Below are positions 15,434 through 24,103 of a stretch of 37,479 nt of DNA, piece by piece. The notes beneath the pieces were generated by a model. It was not told the origin of the DNA. It searched no databases and saw only the letters and a list, made by a program, of their open reading frames with translations. A program made the position numbers and the translations under genes. The stretch is taken from contig CAZYJR010000038.1 in NCBI GenBank assembly GCA_964647905.1, positions 1 through 37,479 of the forward strand, given 5' to 3'. How positions within the stretch are numbered: position 1 is the first letter of the stretch; each line of letters opens with the position of its first letter. Source of the stretch: CAZYJR01 sp964647905. Its GTDB lineage: Bacteria; Desulfobacterota; DSM-4660; Desulfatiglandales; HGW-15.

Positions 15434-16717
15434 TCAGGACCCCCGGATCGGCTTGTGGGTGAAGGGGCGCGCGTTTTGTCCGGTGTAGTCGGCCGCGATG
15501 TGGCCGTCCCCGAAGAGACGCCACTTGTAGATCACCAGACCTTCAAGGCCCACCGGTCCCCGAGCGTGGATCTTGTTCGTGCTGATCCCCACCTCGGCGC
15601 CCAGGCCGTAGCGGAACCCGTCGCTGAACCTGGTGCTGCAGTTGAGGAAGACGTCCGCTGAATCCACGTGATCCATGAACCAAACCCCGCGGTCCCGGTC
15701 CCCGGTGACGATGACGTCGGTGTGCCCGGAGCCGTAACGGTTGATGTGCTCGGCGGCCGGGGCCAGCCCGCCCACGACCCGGACGGAGAGTATGAGATCC
15801 AGGTACTCGGCGCCCCAGTCTTCCTCCGAGGCCGGCTTCACATCGATCAGCTCCCTGGTGCGGGGGCAGCCTCGGAGCTCCACGCCCGCGGCTTCCAGGG
15901 CCTCCTTGGCCCGGGGCAGGAACCGGGCTGCTACGGCCTCATGCACCAGCAGGGTCTCGGCCGCATTGCAAACCGCCACGTACTGGCACTTGCTGTCCAC
16001 GGTGATCCGCAGGGCCTGGTCCAGATCGGCCTCGCGGTCCACGTAGACGTGGCAGACGCCGTCCGCGTGGCCCAGCACCGGTATGTTGGTGTTATCCATT
16101 ATGTGGCGGACGAATGCGTTGCTCCCCCTGGGGACTATCAGGTCAATGTACTCGTCCAGGGCCAGCATGCCGGTCACGTCCTCTCGGGTCTCCAAGAGAC
16201 CCATCCATCCCTCCGGGATGCCTGCCCCGAGGGAGGCCTCGGATATGATCCCGGCCAGGGCGCGGTTGGTCTCTGCGGCCTCGCTTCCGCCCTTCAAGAG
16301 AACGCCGTTTCCGCTCTTGAGGCAGAGCGAGGAGATCTGGACCAGGGCGTCGGGCCGCGACTCGAACACCACGCCTATCACTCCGATCGGGCACGTGACC
16401 TGGAAGAGCTCCAGGCCCTTGTCCAGCTCCACGGCCCGCAGGGTCCTGCCCACCGGGTCTTCGAGGGTCTTCAGGCTCTCCAGCCCCCGGCAGGCCTCTG
16501 CGATCTTTTCCTCCCCGAAGCGGAGCCGCTTGAGCAGCGGAGCGGCCAGGCTTTCCCGTTCCGCCCGCTCCAGGTCCAGCCTGTTGGCCTTGGCTATCGA
16601 GGCCTTATTCTCAGCCAGGGCCCGGGCTATCTCGGCGATCGCCCGGTCCTTTACCTCGCTTTTCACCGCTGAAAGCCGGATGGCCGCGTCTTTGGCCTTA
16701 ACGGCCGTCTGCTTCAT
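15434..16717 (-). CDS. proA: Gamma-glutamyl phosphate reductase
   Basis: This aldehyde-dehydrogenase-fold enzyme makes glutamate-5-semialdehyde from glutamyl-5-phosphate with NADPH in proline synthesis. Typical family stretches are CPIGVIGVVFESRPDALVQI, LCLKSGNGVLLKGGSEA, LIVPRGSNAFV and the catalytic cysteine region SKCQYVAVCNAAETLLVH, followed by NCSTRFSDGFRYGLGAEVGIST. The protein is 427 residues from ATG 16717, normal for ProA. A GGAGGGG stands 13 bases before that ATG but at ideal distance from a TTG at 16723, so translation may begin two codons earlier. No proB is in view. Confidence 0.95.
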   Translation of the reverse strand: MKQTAVKAKDAAIRLSAVKSEVKDRAIAEIARALAENKASIAKANRLDLERAERESLAAPLLKRLRFGEEKIAEACRGLESLKTLEDPVGRTLRAVELDKGLELFQVTCPIGVIGVVFESRPDALVQISSLCLKSGNGVLLKGGSEAAETNRALAGIISEASLGAGIPEGWMGLLETREDVTGMLALDEYIDLIVPRGSNAFVRHIMDNTNIPVLGHADGVCHVYVDREADLDQALRITVDSKCQYVAVCNAAETLLVHEAVAARFLPRAKEALEAAGVELRGCPRTRELIDVKPASEEDWGAEYLDLILSVRVVGGLAPAAEHINRYGSGHTDVIVTGDRDRGVWFMDHVDSADVFLNCSTRFSDGFRYGLGAEVGISTNKIHARGPVGLEGLVIYKWRLFGDGHIAADYTGQNARPFTHKPIRGS

Positions 16718-16875
16718 ATCCAATGCAACCCCTCCTTCAGTGTTTATCCGGGCCGCCCACTCCGTCTCCCGGGTCTTCGTCCCCTCCCTATAGCACATCA
16801 TCCCTTGGGGGAAAACCTCGGGCCGAGTCCCTCTCACATTTCTCTTGACTCGGGGGATAGGGTCTCCTAGAGAGC

Positions 16876-16904
16876 CTTCAGTTTTCTTGTCCCGTCAGTA
16901 TAAT
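16876..16904 (+). promoter_or_regulatory. Possible promoter of the hydrolase/Kor operon
   Basis: A perfect TATAAT lies at 16899-16904, 43 bases before the hydrolase start. The -35 region near 16876-16882 (CTTCAGT) matches the consensus poorly, so this is a tentative call. It is the only good -10 box in the intergenic gap. Confidence 0.4.
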
Positions 16905-16946
16905 ATCAACTTGCGGGATCGACTCTATTGAAAAGGAGCTGCGGGT

Positions 16947-17732
16947 ATGAAGGTGACATCAATACAAATGGAGATAACCGACCGGAGCAAGGAGGAGAAC
17001 CTGGCCCATGCCGAGTCCCTGCTGGCAAAGGCCGAGGGAGCGGATCTGGTCGTCCTGCCCGAGGTATGGAACGTCGGCTACTTCTCGTTTGATCAGTACG
17101 AGGCCGGGAGCGAGCCTCCTGACGGCGAGACCGCCTCTCGGATGTCAGGGGCGGCCCGGCGTCTGGGCGCGTATCTCCACGCAGGGAGTTGGGTGGTCAA
17201 GAAGGACGGCGGGCTTTACAACACCAGCTTCCTCTTCGACCCGCAAGGGGAGGTTGCGGCCGCATACGAGAAGATACACCTCTTCGGCTACGGATCAAAG
17301 GAAAGGGATCTGCTCACCAGGGGGACCGAGCCCGTTACCGTCCGGACCGGGATCGGCACGTTCGGCCTCACCACGTGCTACGACCTCCGCTTCCCCGAGC
17401 TCTACAGGCGGATGATGAAGGCCGGGGCCGAGGTCTTTCTGGTGGCCTCGGGCTGGCCCTATCCCAGGTTGGAGCACTGGATGATGTTCAACCGGGTTCG
17501 CGCGGTGGAAAACGTGTGCTACCTGGTGTCGGCCAACTGCGTGGGCCTGAACCGAGGGGTCCGCTTTTGCGGGCACAGCATGATCGTCGATCCCTGGGGG
17601 ATCGTGAAGGCCGGAGGCGGGGACGAAGAGGAGATCCTGTGGGCCGAGGTCGATATCGACAAGGTGGCGCGGGTCAGGGAGAGCTTCACGGCCCTCGATG
17701 ACATCGTCTTTCCGATGGGAGAGGGTTTGTAA
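16947..17732 (+). CDS. Carbon-nitrogen hydrolase (nitrilase family, omega-amidase-like)
   Basis: A 261-residue nitrilase-superfamily enzyme with the full catalytic triad: Glu39 (LVVLPEVW), Lys109 (AYEKIHLF) and Cys144 (TTCYDLRFPE). The size and the CYDLRFPELYR and ENVCYLVSANCVG stretches place it near the omega-amidase / YafV-type branch, which releases ammonia from omega-amides of 2-oxoacids. AGGAG lies upstream of ATG 16947. It is the first gene of an apparent operon, 34 bp before the Kor alpha gene. A fitting idea is that it supplies a 2-oxoacid (2-oxoglutarate from 2-oxoglutaramate) to the oxidoreductase. This is inference from neighbourhood. Confidence 0.88.
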   Translation: MKVTSIQMEITDRSKEENLAHAESLLAKAEGADLVVLPEVWNVGYFSFDQYEAGSEPPDGETASRMSGAARRLGAYLHAGSWVVKKDGGLYNTSFLFDPQGEVAAAYEKIHLFGYGSKERDLLTRGTEPVTVRTGIGTFGLTTCYDLRFPELYRRMMKAGAEVFLVASGWPYPRLEHWMMFNRVRAVENVCYLVSANCVGLNRGVRFCGHSMIVDPWGIVKAGGGDEEEILWAEVDIDKVARVRESFTALDDIVFPMGEGL

Positions 17733-17766
17733 GGGTGATGAGCCGGGCATTGGAGAGGAGAGGGGC

Positions 17767-18915
17767 GTGGGAAGCAGAGTGACGAAGAGCGCCATGGTGG
17801 CCGGGACCTACTACTTTTCAGGCAGCGATGCCGTTGCCGAAGGGGCGATCGCAGCCGGGTGCCGCTACTATGGCGGGTATCCCATCACGCCCTCGAGCGA
17901 GATCATGGAGAGGATCGCCCGGCGCTTCAAGGAGGTCGGGGGCGTTTTTATGCAGATGGAGGACGAGCTGGCTTCCATCTGCTCTGTGATCGGGGCGTCC
18001 TGGGCCGGAGCCAAGGCCATGACCGCCACCTCCGGGCCGGGCCTGAGCCTGATGATGGAGGCCCTGGGCTACGCCGCCTTCACCGAGGCCCCCATCGTGA
18101 TCGTGGATGTGCAGCGGGCGGGTCCCGCCACGGGCCAGGCGACACATGTGGCCTCAGGGGACGTTATGCAGGTCAAGTGGGGTTCGCACGGGGACTACCA
18201 GGTGATCGCATACTCCCCCTGGTCGGTCCAGGAGATGTACGACATGACGATCAAGGCCTTCAACGCGGCCGAGCAGTACCGGGTGCCCGCCTTTGTCATG
18301 GGATCCGAGGCCGTGGTCCACTTGAAGGAGCGGATGGTTGTCCCCGGAGAGCTCGAGGTTTATGACAGGCCGAAGCGGCCCGGCGCGGCCCCCTTTGACA
18401 CCGAGGACCCGGCCGGGGTGCCGCCCATGCCCGCCTTCGGTGAAGGGGAGCGCCTCCTGGTGACCGGCTCGACCCACGACGGGTACGGATTCCGCAAATC
18501 GGACGACCCGGACGTCCATCAGAGACTGGTCGGCCGGCTCAACCGGAAGGTCCTGGACCGCCGGGACGGGATCGTGGAGGTGGAGAGGCATCACCTGGAG
18601 GAAGAGGGGCTCGAGGGGGTGATCCTGGCCTACGGGTTCACCGCCCGGAGCGCGCTTTACGCGGTGGAGAGGCTGCGGGACTCGGGAAGGCGGGTGGGAA
18701 TGCTTCGGCTCAAGACCCTGTGGCCCTTCCCCGGAGAGGAGATCGCCGAGGTGAGCCGGAGGACCGGCAGGATCCTGGTGCCGGAGATGAACATGGGCCA
18801 GGTGGCGGCCCTGGCCAGGCAATATGCGGACTGCGAGGTCCTGGCCTACAACCAGTACAACGGCAGGACCATCTCCCCCCTGGTCATAGAGGAGGAGATG
18901 AGGAGGGTCGTCTGA
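17767..18915 (+). CDS. korA: 2-oxoacid:ferredoxin oxidoreductase, alpha subunit
   Basis: A 382-residue alpha subunit with the pyrimidine-binding domain typical of KorA: YYGGYPITPSSEIMERIARRF near residue 34, MQMEDELASICSVIGASWAG and TATSGPGLSLMMEALG. The C-terminal part (LKTLWPFPGEEIAE, PEMNMGQVAA, YNQYNGRTISP) is domain II of this family. It lacks a fused gamma domain. I chose GTG 17767 because a purine-rich GGAGAGGAGAGG lies just upstream; an ATG at 17794 is an alternative. The stop overlaps the start of the beta gene. The substrate may be 2-oxoglutarate or a branched or other 2-oxoacid; sequence alone does not decide. Confidence 0.9.
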   Translation: MGSRVTKSAMVAGTYYFSGSDAVAEGAIAAGCRYYGGYPITPSSEIMERIARRFKEVGGVFMQMEDELASICSVIGASWAGAKAMTATSGPGLSLMMEALGYAAFTEAPIVIVDVQRAGPATGQATHVASGDVMQVKWGSHGDYQVIAYSPWSVQEMYDMTIKAFNAAEQYRVPAFVMGSEAVVHLKERMVVPGELEVYDRPKRPGAAPFDTEDPAGVPPMPAFGEGERLLVTGSTHDGYGFRKSDDPDVHQRLVGRLNRKVLDRRDGIVEVERHHLEEEGLEGVILAYGFTARSALYAVERLRDSGRRVGMLRLKTLWPFPGEEIAEVSRRTGRILVPEMNMGQVAALARQYADCEVLAYNQYNGRTISPLVIEEEMRRVV

Positions 18916-19682
18916 TGGCAAGAGACATGGACAAATACCTCCGCCCCGAGGTGAAGACCACTCCCTTCTGCCCCGGGTGCGGCCACGGGATCCTGATGGG
19001 CCTCCTGCTGAGAGCGGTGGACGAGCTGGGGCTGGACATGCGGGAGGTCCTGTTCGTCTCGGGCATCGGCTGCGCCGGATGGATCCCCAGCCCGCATTTC
19101 AACGCGGACACCCTCCACACCCTCCACGGCCGCGCCGTGGCCTTCGCCACCGGCGCAAAGTCCTTCAACCCCGAGCTGACCACGATCGTGGTGAGCGGAG
19201 ACGGGGACCTGGCCTCCATAGGGGGCAATCACCTGATTCACGCGGCCAGGAGGGATACGGACCTCACCGTGATCTGCGCCAACAACATGATCTACGGGAT
19301 GACCGGAGGGCAGCTCGCCTGCACCACGCCCCGGGGGGCCAGGGCCTCCACCTGCATGGACGGGAGCCCCTACCGGCCCTTTGACCTGGTGGGGCTGGTG
19401 AGCGGGGCCGGAGTCGGGTATGCGGCCCGCTTCAGCGTGGCCCAGCCCCTGTCCCTGATCTCCTCGATCAAGGAGGCGATAACGAGGCCGGGGTTCGCCT
19501 TCATCGAGGTCCTATCCCCCTGCCCCACCCAGTTCGGGAGGCGGAACCGATTGGGTTCGCCCGAGGACATGATCCGCTCGCTGCTGGACCGGTGCATCCC
19601 GATCGAGGAGGCCGAGGGCCTGGGCCCGGATGAGCTCGGGGATCGGATTGTGACGGGGGTGTTCAGAGATGGGACGTCTTGA
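18915..19682 (+). CDS. korB: 2-oxoacid:ferredoxin oxidoreductase, beta subunit
   Basis: A 255-residue thiamine-diphosphate-binding subunit. CPGCGHG near residue 18 and the ThDP motif GDGDLASIGGNHLIHAARR with the downstream NNMIYGMTGGQ are diagnostic for KorB/VorB-type beta subunits. The start ATG at 18915 overlaps the alpha stop (TGATG). The 3' end overlaps the gamma gene by 14 bp. It forms the catalytic core with the alpha subunit, in the cytoplasm, releasing CO2 and making an acyl-CoA with electrons passed to ferredoxin. Confidence 0.92.
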   Translation: MARDMDKYLRPEVKTTPFCPGCGHGILMGLLLRAVDELGLDMREVLFVSGIGCAGWIPSPHFNADTLHTLHGRAVAFATGAKSFNPELTTIVVSGDGDLASIGGNHLIHAARRDTDLTVICANNMIYGMTGGQLACTTPRGARASTCMDGSPYRPFDLVGLVSGAGVGYAARFSVAQPLSLISSIKEAITRPGFAFIEVLSPCPTQFGRRNRLGSPEDMIRSLLDRCIPIEEAEGLGPDELGDRIVTGVFRDGTS

Positions 19683-20214
19683 GCAGCTTAGGTTGTGCGG
19701 AATCGGCGGGCAGGGCCTGGTCCTGGCCGGGGCGATCCTGGGCCATGCGGCCGTGCACGACGGAAAGTACGCGGCCGGGTCGGACTCCTACGGGGTCAGG
19801 GTCCGCGGCGGTTATGCGACCTCAGACCTGGTCGTCTCGGATGAGCCGATCGTCTATCCCCACGTAATCCAGGCGGACATCCTCATCCCCATGGGGCAGG
19901 AGGCCTATGACACCCATATCGGAAACACCGCCTCGGGCGGGGTGGTCCTTTACGACGATCAACTGGTCACCCCCCGCCCTGTCGAAGGCGTCAGGCACGT
20001 GGGGATCCCGGCCACCTCAACGGCCATAAGGGAGCTCGAGCAGAAGCAGGCCGCCAACATGGTCCTGCTCGGGGCCTTGACCGCCGTGACCGGCATTGTC
20101 ACTAAGGGCTCCCTGCTGAAGGCGATCGAGGAGAATGTGGGGGAGCGGTTTCGCGCGATGAACCTGAAGGCCGTGGAGCTGGGAAGCAGGCTGGGAGAGG
20201 AGAGATGGCGGTAG
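19669..20214 (+). CDS. korC: 2-oxoacid:ferredoxin oxidoreductase, gamma subunit
   Basis: A 181-residue gamma subunit. The N-terminal LRLCGIGGQGLVLAGAILGHAA motif and SDSYGVRVRGGYATSDLVVSDEPI are the usual signatures of the catalytic gamma domain (PF01558 type). It overlaps the beta gene by 14 bp and the flavoprotein gene by 10 bp, so the subunits are translationally coupled. No start other than ATG 19669 fits the family. Confidence 0.92.
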   Translation: MGRLEQLRLCGIGGQGLVLAGAILGHAAVHDGKYAAGSDSYGVRVRGGYATSDLVVSDEPIVYPHVIQADILIPMGQEAYDTHIGNTASGGVVLYDDQLVTPRPVEGVRHVGIPATSTAIRELEQKQAANMVLLGALTAVTGIVTKGSLLKAIEENVGERFRAMNLKAVELGSRLGEERWR

Positions 20215-21602
20215 CTGGGAGGACGCACAAGCCTGTGCTGAACAGGGACTTATGCCGGCAATGCGGGATTTGCACAGGGGCGTGCCCGGCCCGGGTGGCC
20301 CCTGACTTCAGGAGGGACAGGGATACGATTCGAGGGTACGTGTACCTGGAGACGAACCTGGCCTACCAAGAAGACCTTCCCCCTTGCACCGCGGCCTGCC
20401 CGTTGGGCCAGGACGTGCGCGGGTATGTGGGGCTCCTGGAGAGGGGCGAGGCAAGGGAGGCCCTACTGGCAGTCCGCAGGGACAACCCCCTTCCCGGGGT
20501 CTGCGCATACGTGTGCCACCATCCCTGTGAGAGTTCGTGTGTCAGGGGGAGCTGGGACGACCCCGTCTCCATTCGCGAGCTGAAGCGCTATGCGGTGCAA
20601 TACGAGGCCGAGCACAGGGATGAGATCCTCTCACTCCTGGAGGCGCAAAAGGCGCCCTCGAGGGGCGGGAAGGCGGCCGTTATCGGAGCGGGGCCTGCCG
20701 GTCTTTCGTGCGCCTACGCCCTGCTCATGGCCGGCTGCGAGGTGGAGGTCCTGGACGCCCTGGACCGGCCCGGGGGCATGCTGGTGAGGGGCATCCCCCC
20801 CTTCCGCCTGCCCGGATGGGTGATAGGGCACGACGCCGGCATGATCCGCTCCCTGGGAGCGTCCTTTACCATGCCGGTCAGGGTGGGGCGGGACGTCTCC
20901 CTGGCCGATCTAAGGGCGCGCTCGGACGCCGTGGTGGCTGCAACAGGGGCCTGGAGGGACCTCGAGATGGGCATCCCGGGCGAGGACGCCCGGGGCTCGG
21001 AGCGATGCCTGGATTTTCTGGCCCGGGTGAATATGGGGGAGGCCGTCTCCGGCAGGGTCTTTGTAGTAGGGGGCGGGAACGCGGCCATGGACGCCGCCAG
21101 GAGCGCCCTCCGCGCCGGCGCCGGCGAGGTGGTGGTGGTATACCGCAGGACCCGGCGGGAGATGCCTGCAAACGCAGAGGAGGTGGCCGCCGCCCTCAGG
21201 GAAGGGGTGAGTATCCGGTTTCTCCAGGCGCCGAGGAGCATCGTGGCGGAGGAGGGCAGGGTGAAGGGCCTGGAGCTCTTGAGGATGGAGCTCGGGGCCG
21301 AGGACGATTCGGGCAGGCCGAGGCCCGTCCCGGTCCAGGGGAGCGAGTTCGTGGAGAGGGCCGACCGGGTGATCTCAGCGGTTGGGCAGAGGCCGGAGGC
21401 CCCCTTTCTGGATCGGAGCGCCCTCTCATACCGGGGCACGATCAAGTGCGAGGAGTCGGGCTCTGTGAGCGGCTATGACGGTGTCTTCGCGGCCGGGGAC
21501 GCTCTCAGCGGTCCCTCCACCGTTGTGGAGGCCGCCGCTTCGGGCAAGGAGGCGGCGCGGCAGGTCCTCGAGTTCCTGGGAGGGATGAATTGCAGAGCTT
21601 GA
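20205..21602 (+). CDS. GltD-like NAD(P)H flavoprotein with N-terminal [4Fe-4S] site
   Basis: A 465-residue FAD protein. The N-terminus carries a ferredoxin-type motif C17-x2-C20-x2-C23-x3-C27 (CRQCGICTGACP). A GltD/Fer4_20 helical cysteine domain follows (CTAACPLGQDVRGYV, CAYVCHHPCESSC). The FAD-binding motif is VIGAGPAGLSCAYAL, and the NAD(P) site is GGGNAAMDAARSALRAGA with YRRTRREMPA. It lies between the Kor gamma and delta-type genes and overlaps its upstream neighbour. I infer that it links the ferredoxin side of the Kor complex to NAD(P), comparable in idea to NADP-reducing 2-oxoglutarate oxidoreductases of anaerobic aromatic degraders. It could instead bifurcate electrons. Confidence 0.88.
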   Translation: MAVAGRTHKPVLNRDLCRQCGICTGACPARVAPDFRRDRDTIRGYVYLETNLAYQEDLPPCTAACPLGQDVRGYVGLLERGEAREALLAVRRDNPLPGVCAYVCHHPCESSCVRGSWDDPVSIRELKRYAVQYEAEHRDEILSLLEAQKAPSRGGKAAVIGAGPAGLSCAYALLMAGCEVEVLDALDRPGGMLVRGIPPFRLPGWVIGHDAGMIRSLGASFTMPVRVGRDVSLADLRARSDAVVAATGAWRDLEMGIPGEDARGSERCLDFLARVNMGEAVSGRVFVVGGGNAAMDAARSALRAGAGEVVVVYRRTRREMPANAEEVAAALREGVSIRFLQAPRSIVAEEGRVKGLELLRMELGAEDDSGRPRPVPVQGSEFVERADRVISAVGQRPEAPFLDRSALSYRGTIKCEESGSVSGYDGVFAAGDALSGPSTVVEAAASGKEAARQVLEFLGGMNCRA

Positions 21603-21901
21603 ACCTCGAGTGCAAGAGGGAGAAGAAGGAGAGACGCCGCCGCGAGGAGCGCGGCCCGGTGGATTTCGAGCCGCATGACTCCCCCCTGGGGGCCGAGGAG
21701 GCGATCCACGAGGCCTCCCGCTGCCTGGGGACGGCGGGCTGCGAGGCATGCGACCTTTGCCGGCTCCTTTGCCCCGACCTGGCCATTACCAGGGATGCGC
21801 ATACCGGGGACCTATTCATCGATCTTGACTACTGCAAGGGCTGCGGCATATGCGCCGCCGTCTGCCCCAAAGGGGCCATCGTCATGGTCCTGGAGGACTA
21901 A
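21590..21901 (+). CDS. 2x[4Fe-4S] ferredoxin, Kor delta-like subunit
   Basis: A 103-residue protein with two four-cysteine clusters: C51-x2-C54-x2-C57-x3-C61 and C82-x2-C85-x2-C88-x3-C92, the second ending CPKGAI. The N-terminal 22 residues are strongly basic and charged (KREKKERRRREER), unusual for a ferredoxin and perhaps a docking tail. The start is TTG at 21590 with GGGAGGG upstream; it overlaps the flavoprotein gene by 13 bp. It closes the five-gene oxidoreductase set. Confidence 0.87.
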   Translation: MQSLNLECKREKKERRRREERGPVDFEPHDSPLGAEEAIHEASRCLGTAGCEACDLCRLLCPDLAITRDAHTGDLFIDLDYCKGCGICAAVCPKGAIVMVLED

Positions 21902-21915
21902 AAGGAGGGTATGAT

Positions 21916-22806
21916 ATGCAGCTCATGGGAGCCCCGGGCTTGAGGAAAAGGATCCTCCTTTCGATCCTGGTGGTCCTTGTGGGGGGCCTTGCCGCCACGG
22001 CGGGCCTGGAACGCATCGTGGATAAGACCCCGGTGGCCCGCCTGGACCGGACTGCATCCGACTATTACGACGGGGCCCTGAAAAGGGCATTCACCACATA
22101 TGCCCTGGCACGGATGCTAAACGGTGCGATCTCAGCGGTACAGGGCACCAGACTAGCGGTCTCTCCGGCCGGTATGGGCATGACCCTGTCCGTTGGCGAG
22201 GTCCTTGATCCGATAAACGACCTGGTGGAGCGCTTTTCCTGGGTGATGCTCCTCAGCACCGTCTCCCTTGGGATTCAGAAGACCCTGATGGCCATGGGCG
22301 CCTGGGTGGGGTTCAGGCTCATGGTCGCCTTGGCCATGGCGGTGATCCTGGCGGGTATCTGGATTCCCAGAGCGGGAGGGCCGGGCCTGAGACATGCAGG
22401 CATGAAGCTCCTGGCCGCCGCGCTGGTAGTTCGGTTCTGTTTCCCGCTGATAGGGGTGGGCAGCTGGGCCCTGTACCACGCGTTCCTGGCCGATGAGTAT
22501 TCCAGATCCACCGAGTCCCTCCAGGTGATCCGCGGCCGGATCCGGGCGCACGCCATAGGCACCGGGGAGAGGTCTGCAGGGGAGGAGGGGTTGGTGGAGC
22601 GGCTGCGCGAGAAGTACCGTGACGCCAAGGAGGCCCTGAACATTGAGGCACGGCTGGAGGCGCTCAAGGAAACGGTGGAATCCGGGATCGAGCGCATAAC
22701 CGACCTGATGGTGGTCTTCGTGCTCCAGACCGTCATCATACCCCTGGCCGTCCTCTGGGCCCTGCTCAGGCTGTTCCGTTGGGGTCGGGCCTTACCAACC
22801 CCTTGA
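21916..22806 (+). CDS. Conserved-type membrane protein of unknown function
   Basis: A 296-residue protein with an N-terminal membrane helix (ILLSILVVLVGGLAATAGL), a soluble stretch of about 90 residues, then several helices (WVMLLSTVSLGIQKTLMAMGAWVGFRLMVALAMAVILAGIWI; LLAAALVVRFCFPLIGVGSWALYHAFL) and a last helix (VVFVLQTVIIPLAVLWALLRLF). Between the last two lies a charged coiled region. ATG 21916 follows AGGAGG at a good distance. It is only 14 bp after the ferredoxin gene, so it may be co-transcribed, but nothing links it to electron transfer. I do not recognise a named family. Confidence 0.7.
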   Translation: MQLMGAPGLRKRILLSILVVLVGGLAATAGLERIVDKTPVARLDRTASDYYDGALKRAFTTYALARMLNGAISAVQGTRLAVSPAGMGMTLSVGEVLDPINDLVERFSWVMLLSTVSLGIQKTLMAMGAWVGFRLMVALAMAVILAGIWIPRAGGPGLRHAGMKLLAAALVVRFCFPLIGVGSWALYHAFLADEYSRSTESLQVIRGRIRAHAIGTGERSAGEEGLVERLREKYRDAKEALNIEARLEALKETVESGIERITDLMVVFVLQTVIIPLAVLWALLRLFRWGRALPTP

Positions 22807-22938
22807 AATAAGGGTAACATCGTTGGTTTCGCGCCCTGATGCCCCGATCTCTTGGGTCGTTCTGCGAGATAAGGACCCGGTTATCGGAAACGGAAGAGAG
22901 CGGCAGTATGTGGACGAGAGGGAGTACCCGGAATGAGA

Positions 22939-23994
22939 TCAGAAGTCATAGGAGTAGTAGAGGGCGACGCCCTTTTCGCGGACGTACCCTTCGGCGTCCG
23001 GCTCGCTGATCATGTAGGTGACCAGCACAGGGAGGATCTCCTCGAAGACCCCTGAGAAGCGGGAGAGCTTCTTCTTGACGAATTCGTTAACCAGGCGCTT
23101 GGAGAGCTGACTCTTGGCCTCCCCGAGGACCGTCACCTTCTTGCCGTTGCGGGTGCCCGAGCCGATGATGTTTACTTCCACCTGCCTGCCTTCCTTGTCG
23201 GTGATGAAACGCCGGCGAAGAGGCGAGTCCAACTCCAAGCCGAAGTCGCGCTCGAGGAGAGGAGGAAGCCCCTTAAAGGCCTCGTCTTCCAGGCGGTAGC
23301 CCACCGTGGCGCTGAGACCTCCGACCTGTTGGCGGGTCTTGCGGTGCTCCTCGGTCATTCGCCCCATGGCCTTCTCGGTTTTTTTCTGGGCCTCCGCCAG
23401 TTCCTGTACCGTGGTCTCCAGCTTGGCGAGTCTGCCCTCGGCCGCCCTTTGAGCCTCTGCCAGCTCTTGCACGGTGGTCTCCAGCTTGGCAAGTCTGCTC
23501 TCGGCGGCTCTGTGGGCCTCGGTCAGCTCTGCAACTCGTGCCTCGGTTCTCTGCTGTGCCTCTACCAATGCCTCGAGACGTGCCTCGGTTCTCCGCTGTG
23601 CCTCTGCCAATGCCTCGAGACGTGCCTCGGTTTTCTGCTGTGCCTCTACCAGTTCTGCAATCCGCGCTTCGGTCCTCTGCTGGGCCTCCGCCAGTTCCTG
23701 TACCGTGGTCTCGAGCTTGGTGAGTCTGCCCTCGGCGGCTCTGTGGGCCTCGGTCAGACTTTCGAGGCGTGCCTCGGTCCTTTGCTGTGCCTCTGTCAAC
23801 GCCTCGAGACGCGCCTCGGTCCTCTGCTGTGCCTCTGTCAGCTCTCTTAGGGCGTCCCGCACCTCCCGGAATTCGTCGCGGGTCACGGTCTCTTCCCTTG
23901 AGCGATCGAGCTCCTGTGCCAGGCCCAGTAGGGCGTCCCGCAGGGCGGGGTCGAAGTCCTGGATCTTACGGAAGTATTCGGTGCTTATCGGCAT
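22939..23994 (-). CDS. Coiled-coil repeat protein with PD-(D/E)XK nuclease-like C-terminus
   Basis: A 351-residue protein from ATG 23994 (MPISTEYF); an ATG at 24021 is also possible and no start has a clear ribosome site. Residues from about 50 to 220 are an almost uninterrupted heptad coiled coil made of two repeat types, a 14-residue unit (AQQRTEARLEALTE) and a 21-residue unit (AHRAAEGRLTKLETTVQELAE). The C-terminal 130 residues (GYRLEDEAFKGLPPLLERDFG, VEVNIIGSG, VTVLGEAKSQ) contain E and E-x-K residues spaced like a PD-(D/E)XK nuclease core. Similar proteins are widespread in anaerobes without a known role. It stands alone, opposite the preceding operon. Confidence 0.72.
   Translation of the reverse strand: MPISTEYFRKIQDFDPALRDALLGLAQELDRSREETVTRDEFREVRDALRELTEAQQRTEARLEALTEAQQRTEARLESLTEAHRAAEGRLTKLETTVQELAEAQQRTEARIAELVEAQQKTEARLEALAEAQRRTEARLEALVEAQQRTEARVAELTEAHRAAESRLAKLETTVQELAEAQRAAEGRLAKLETTVQELAEAQKKTEKAMGRMTEEHRKTRQQVGGLSATVGYRLEDEAFKGLPPLLERDFGLELDSPLRRRFITDKEGRQVEVNIIGSGTRNGKKVTVLGEAKSQLSKRLVNEFVKKKLSRFSGVFEEILPVLVTYMISEPDAEGYVREKGVALYYSYDF
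23390..23850. repeat. In-frame tandem repeats encoding the coiled coil
   Basis: The DNA repeats with 42-base and 63-base units that match the 14- and 21-residue protein repeats. Three copies of the longer unit begin near 23397, 23461 and 23691 and are nearly identical over more than 50 bases. Such a tract can change length by slipped pairing or recombination while keeping the frame. Confidence 0.75.
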
Positions 23995-24103
23995 GGTAAA
24001 AACCCGGGCTTTTCTTTTCATTATGATCAGGTTCCCGGTGCATGTCAAGGCACTCCCGGCTCCGGTGGTTGAAGGAAGAATTCGGGCGGGTGGAATGGGC
24101 TCT

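Noticed and set aside
23390..23850. A CRISPR-like array in the repetitive stretch
   Set aside because: The repeats are contiguous, in frame and encode a heptad coiled coil; there are no unique spacers.
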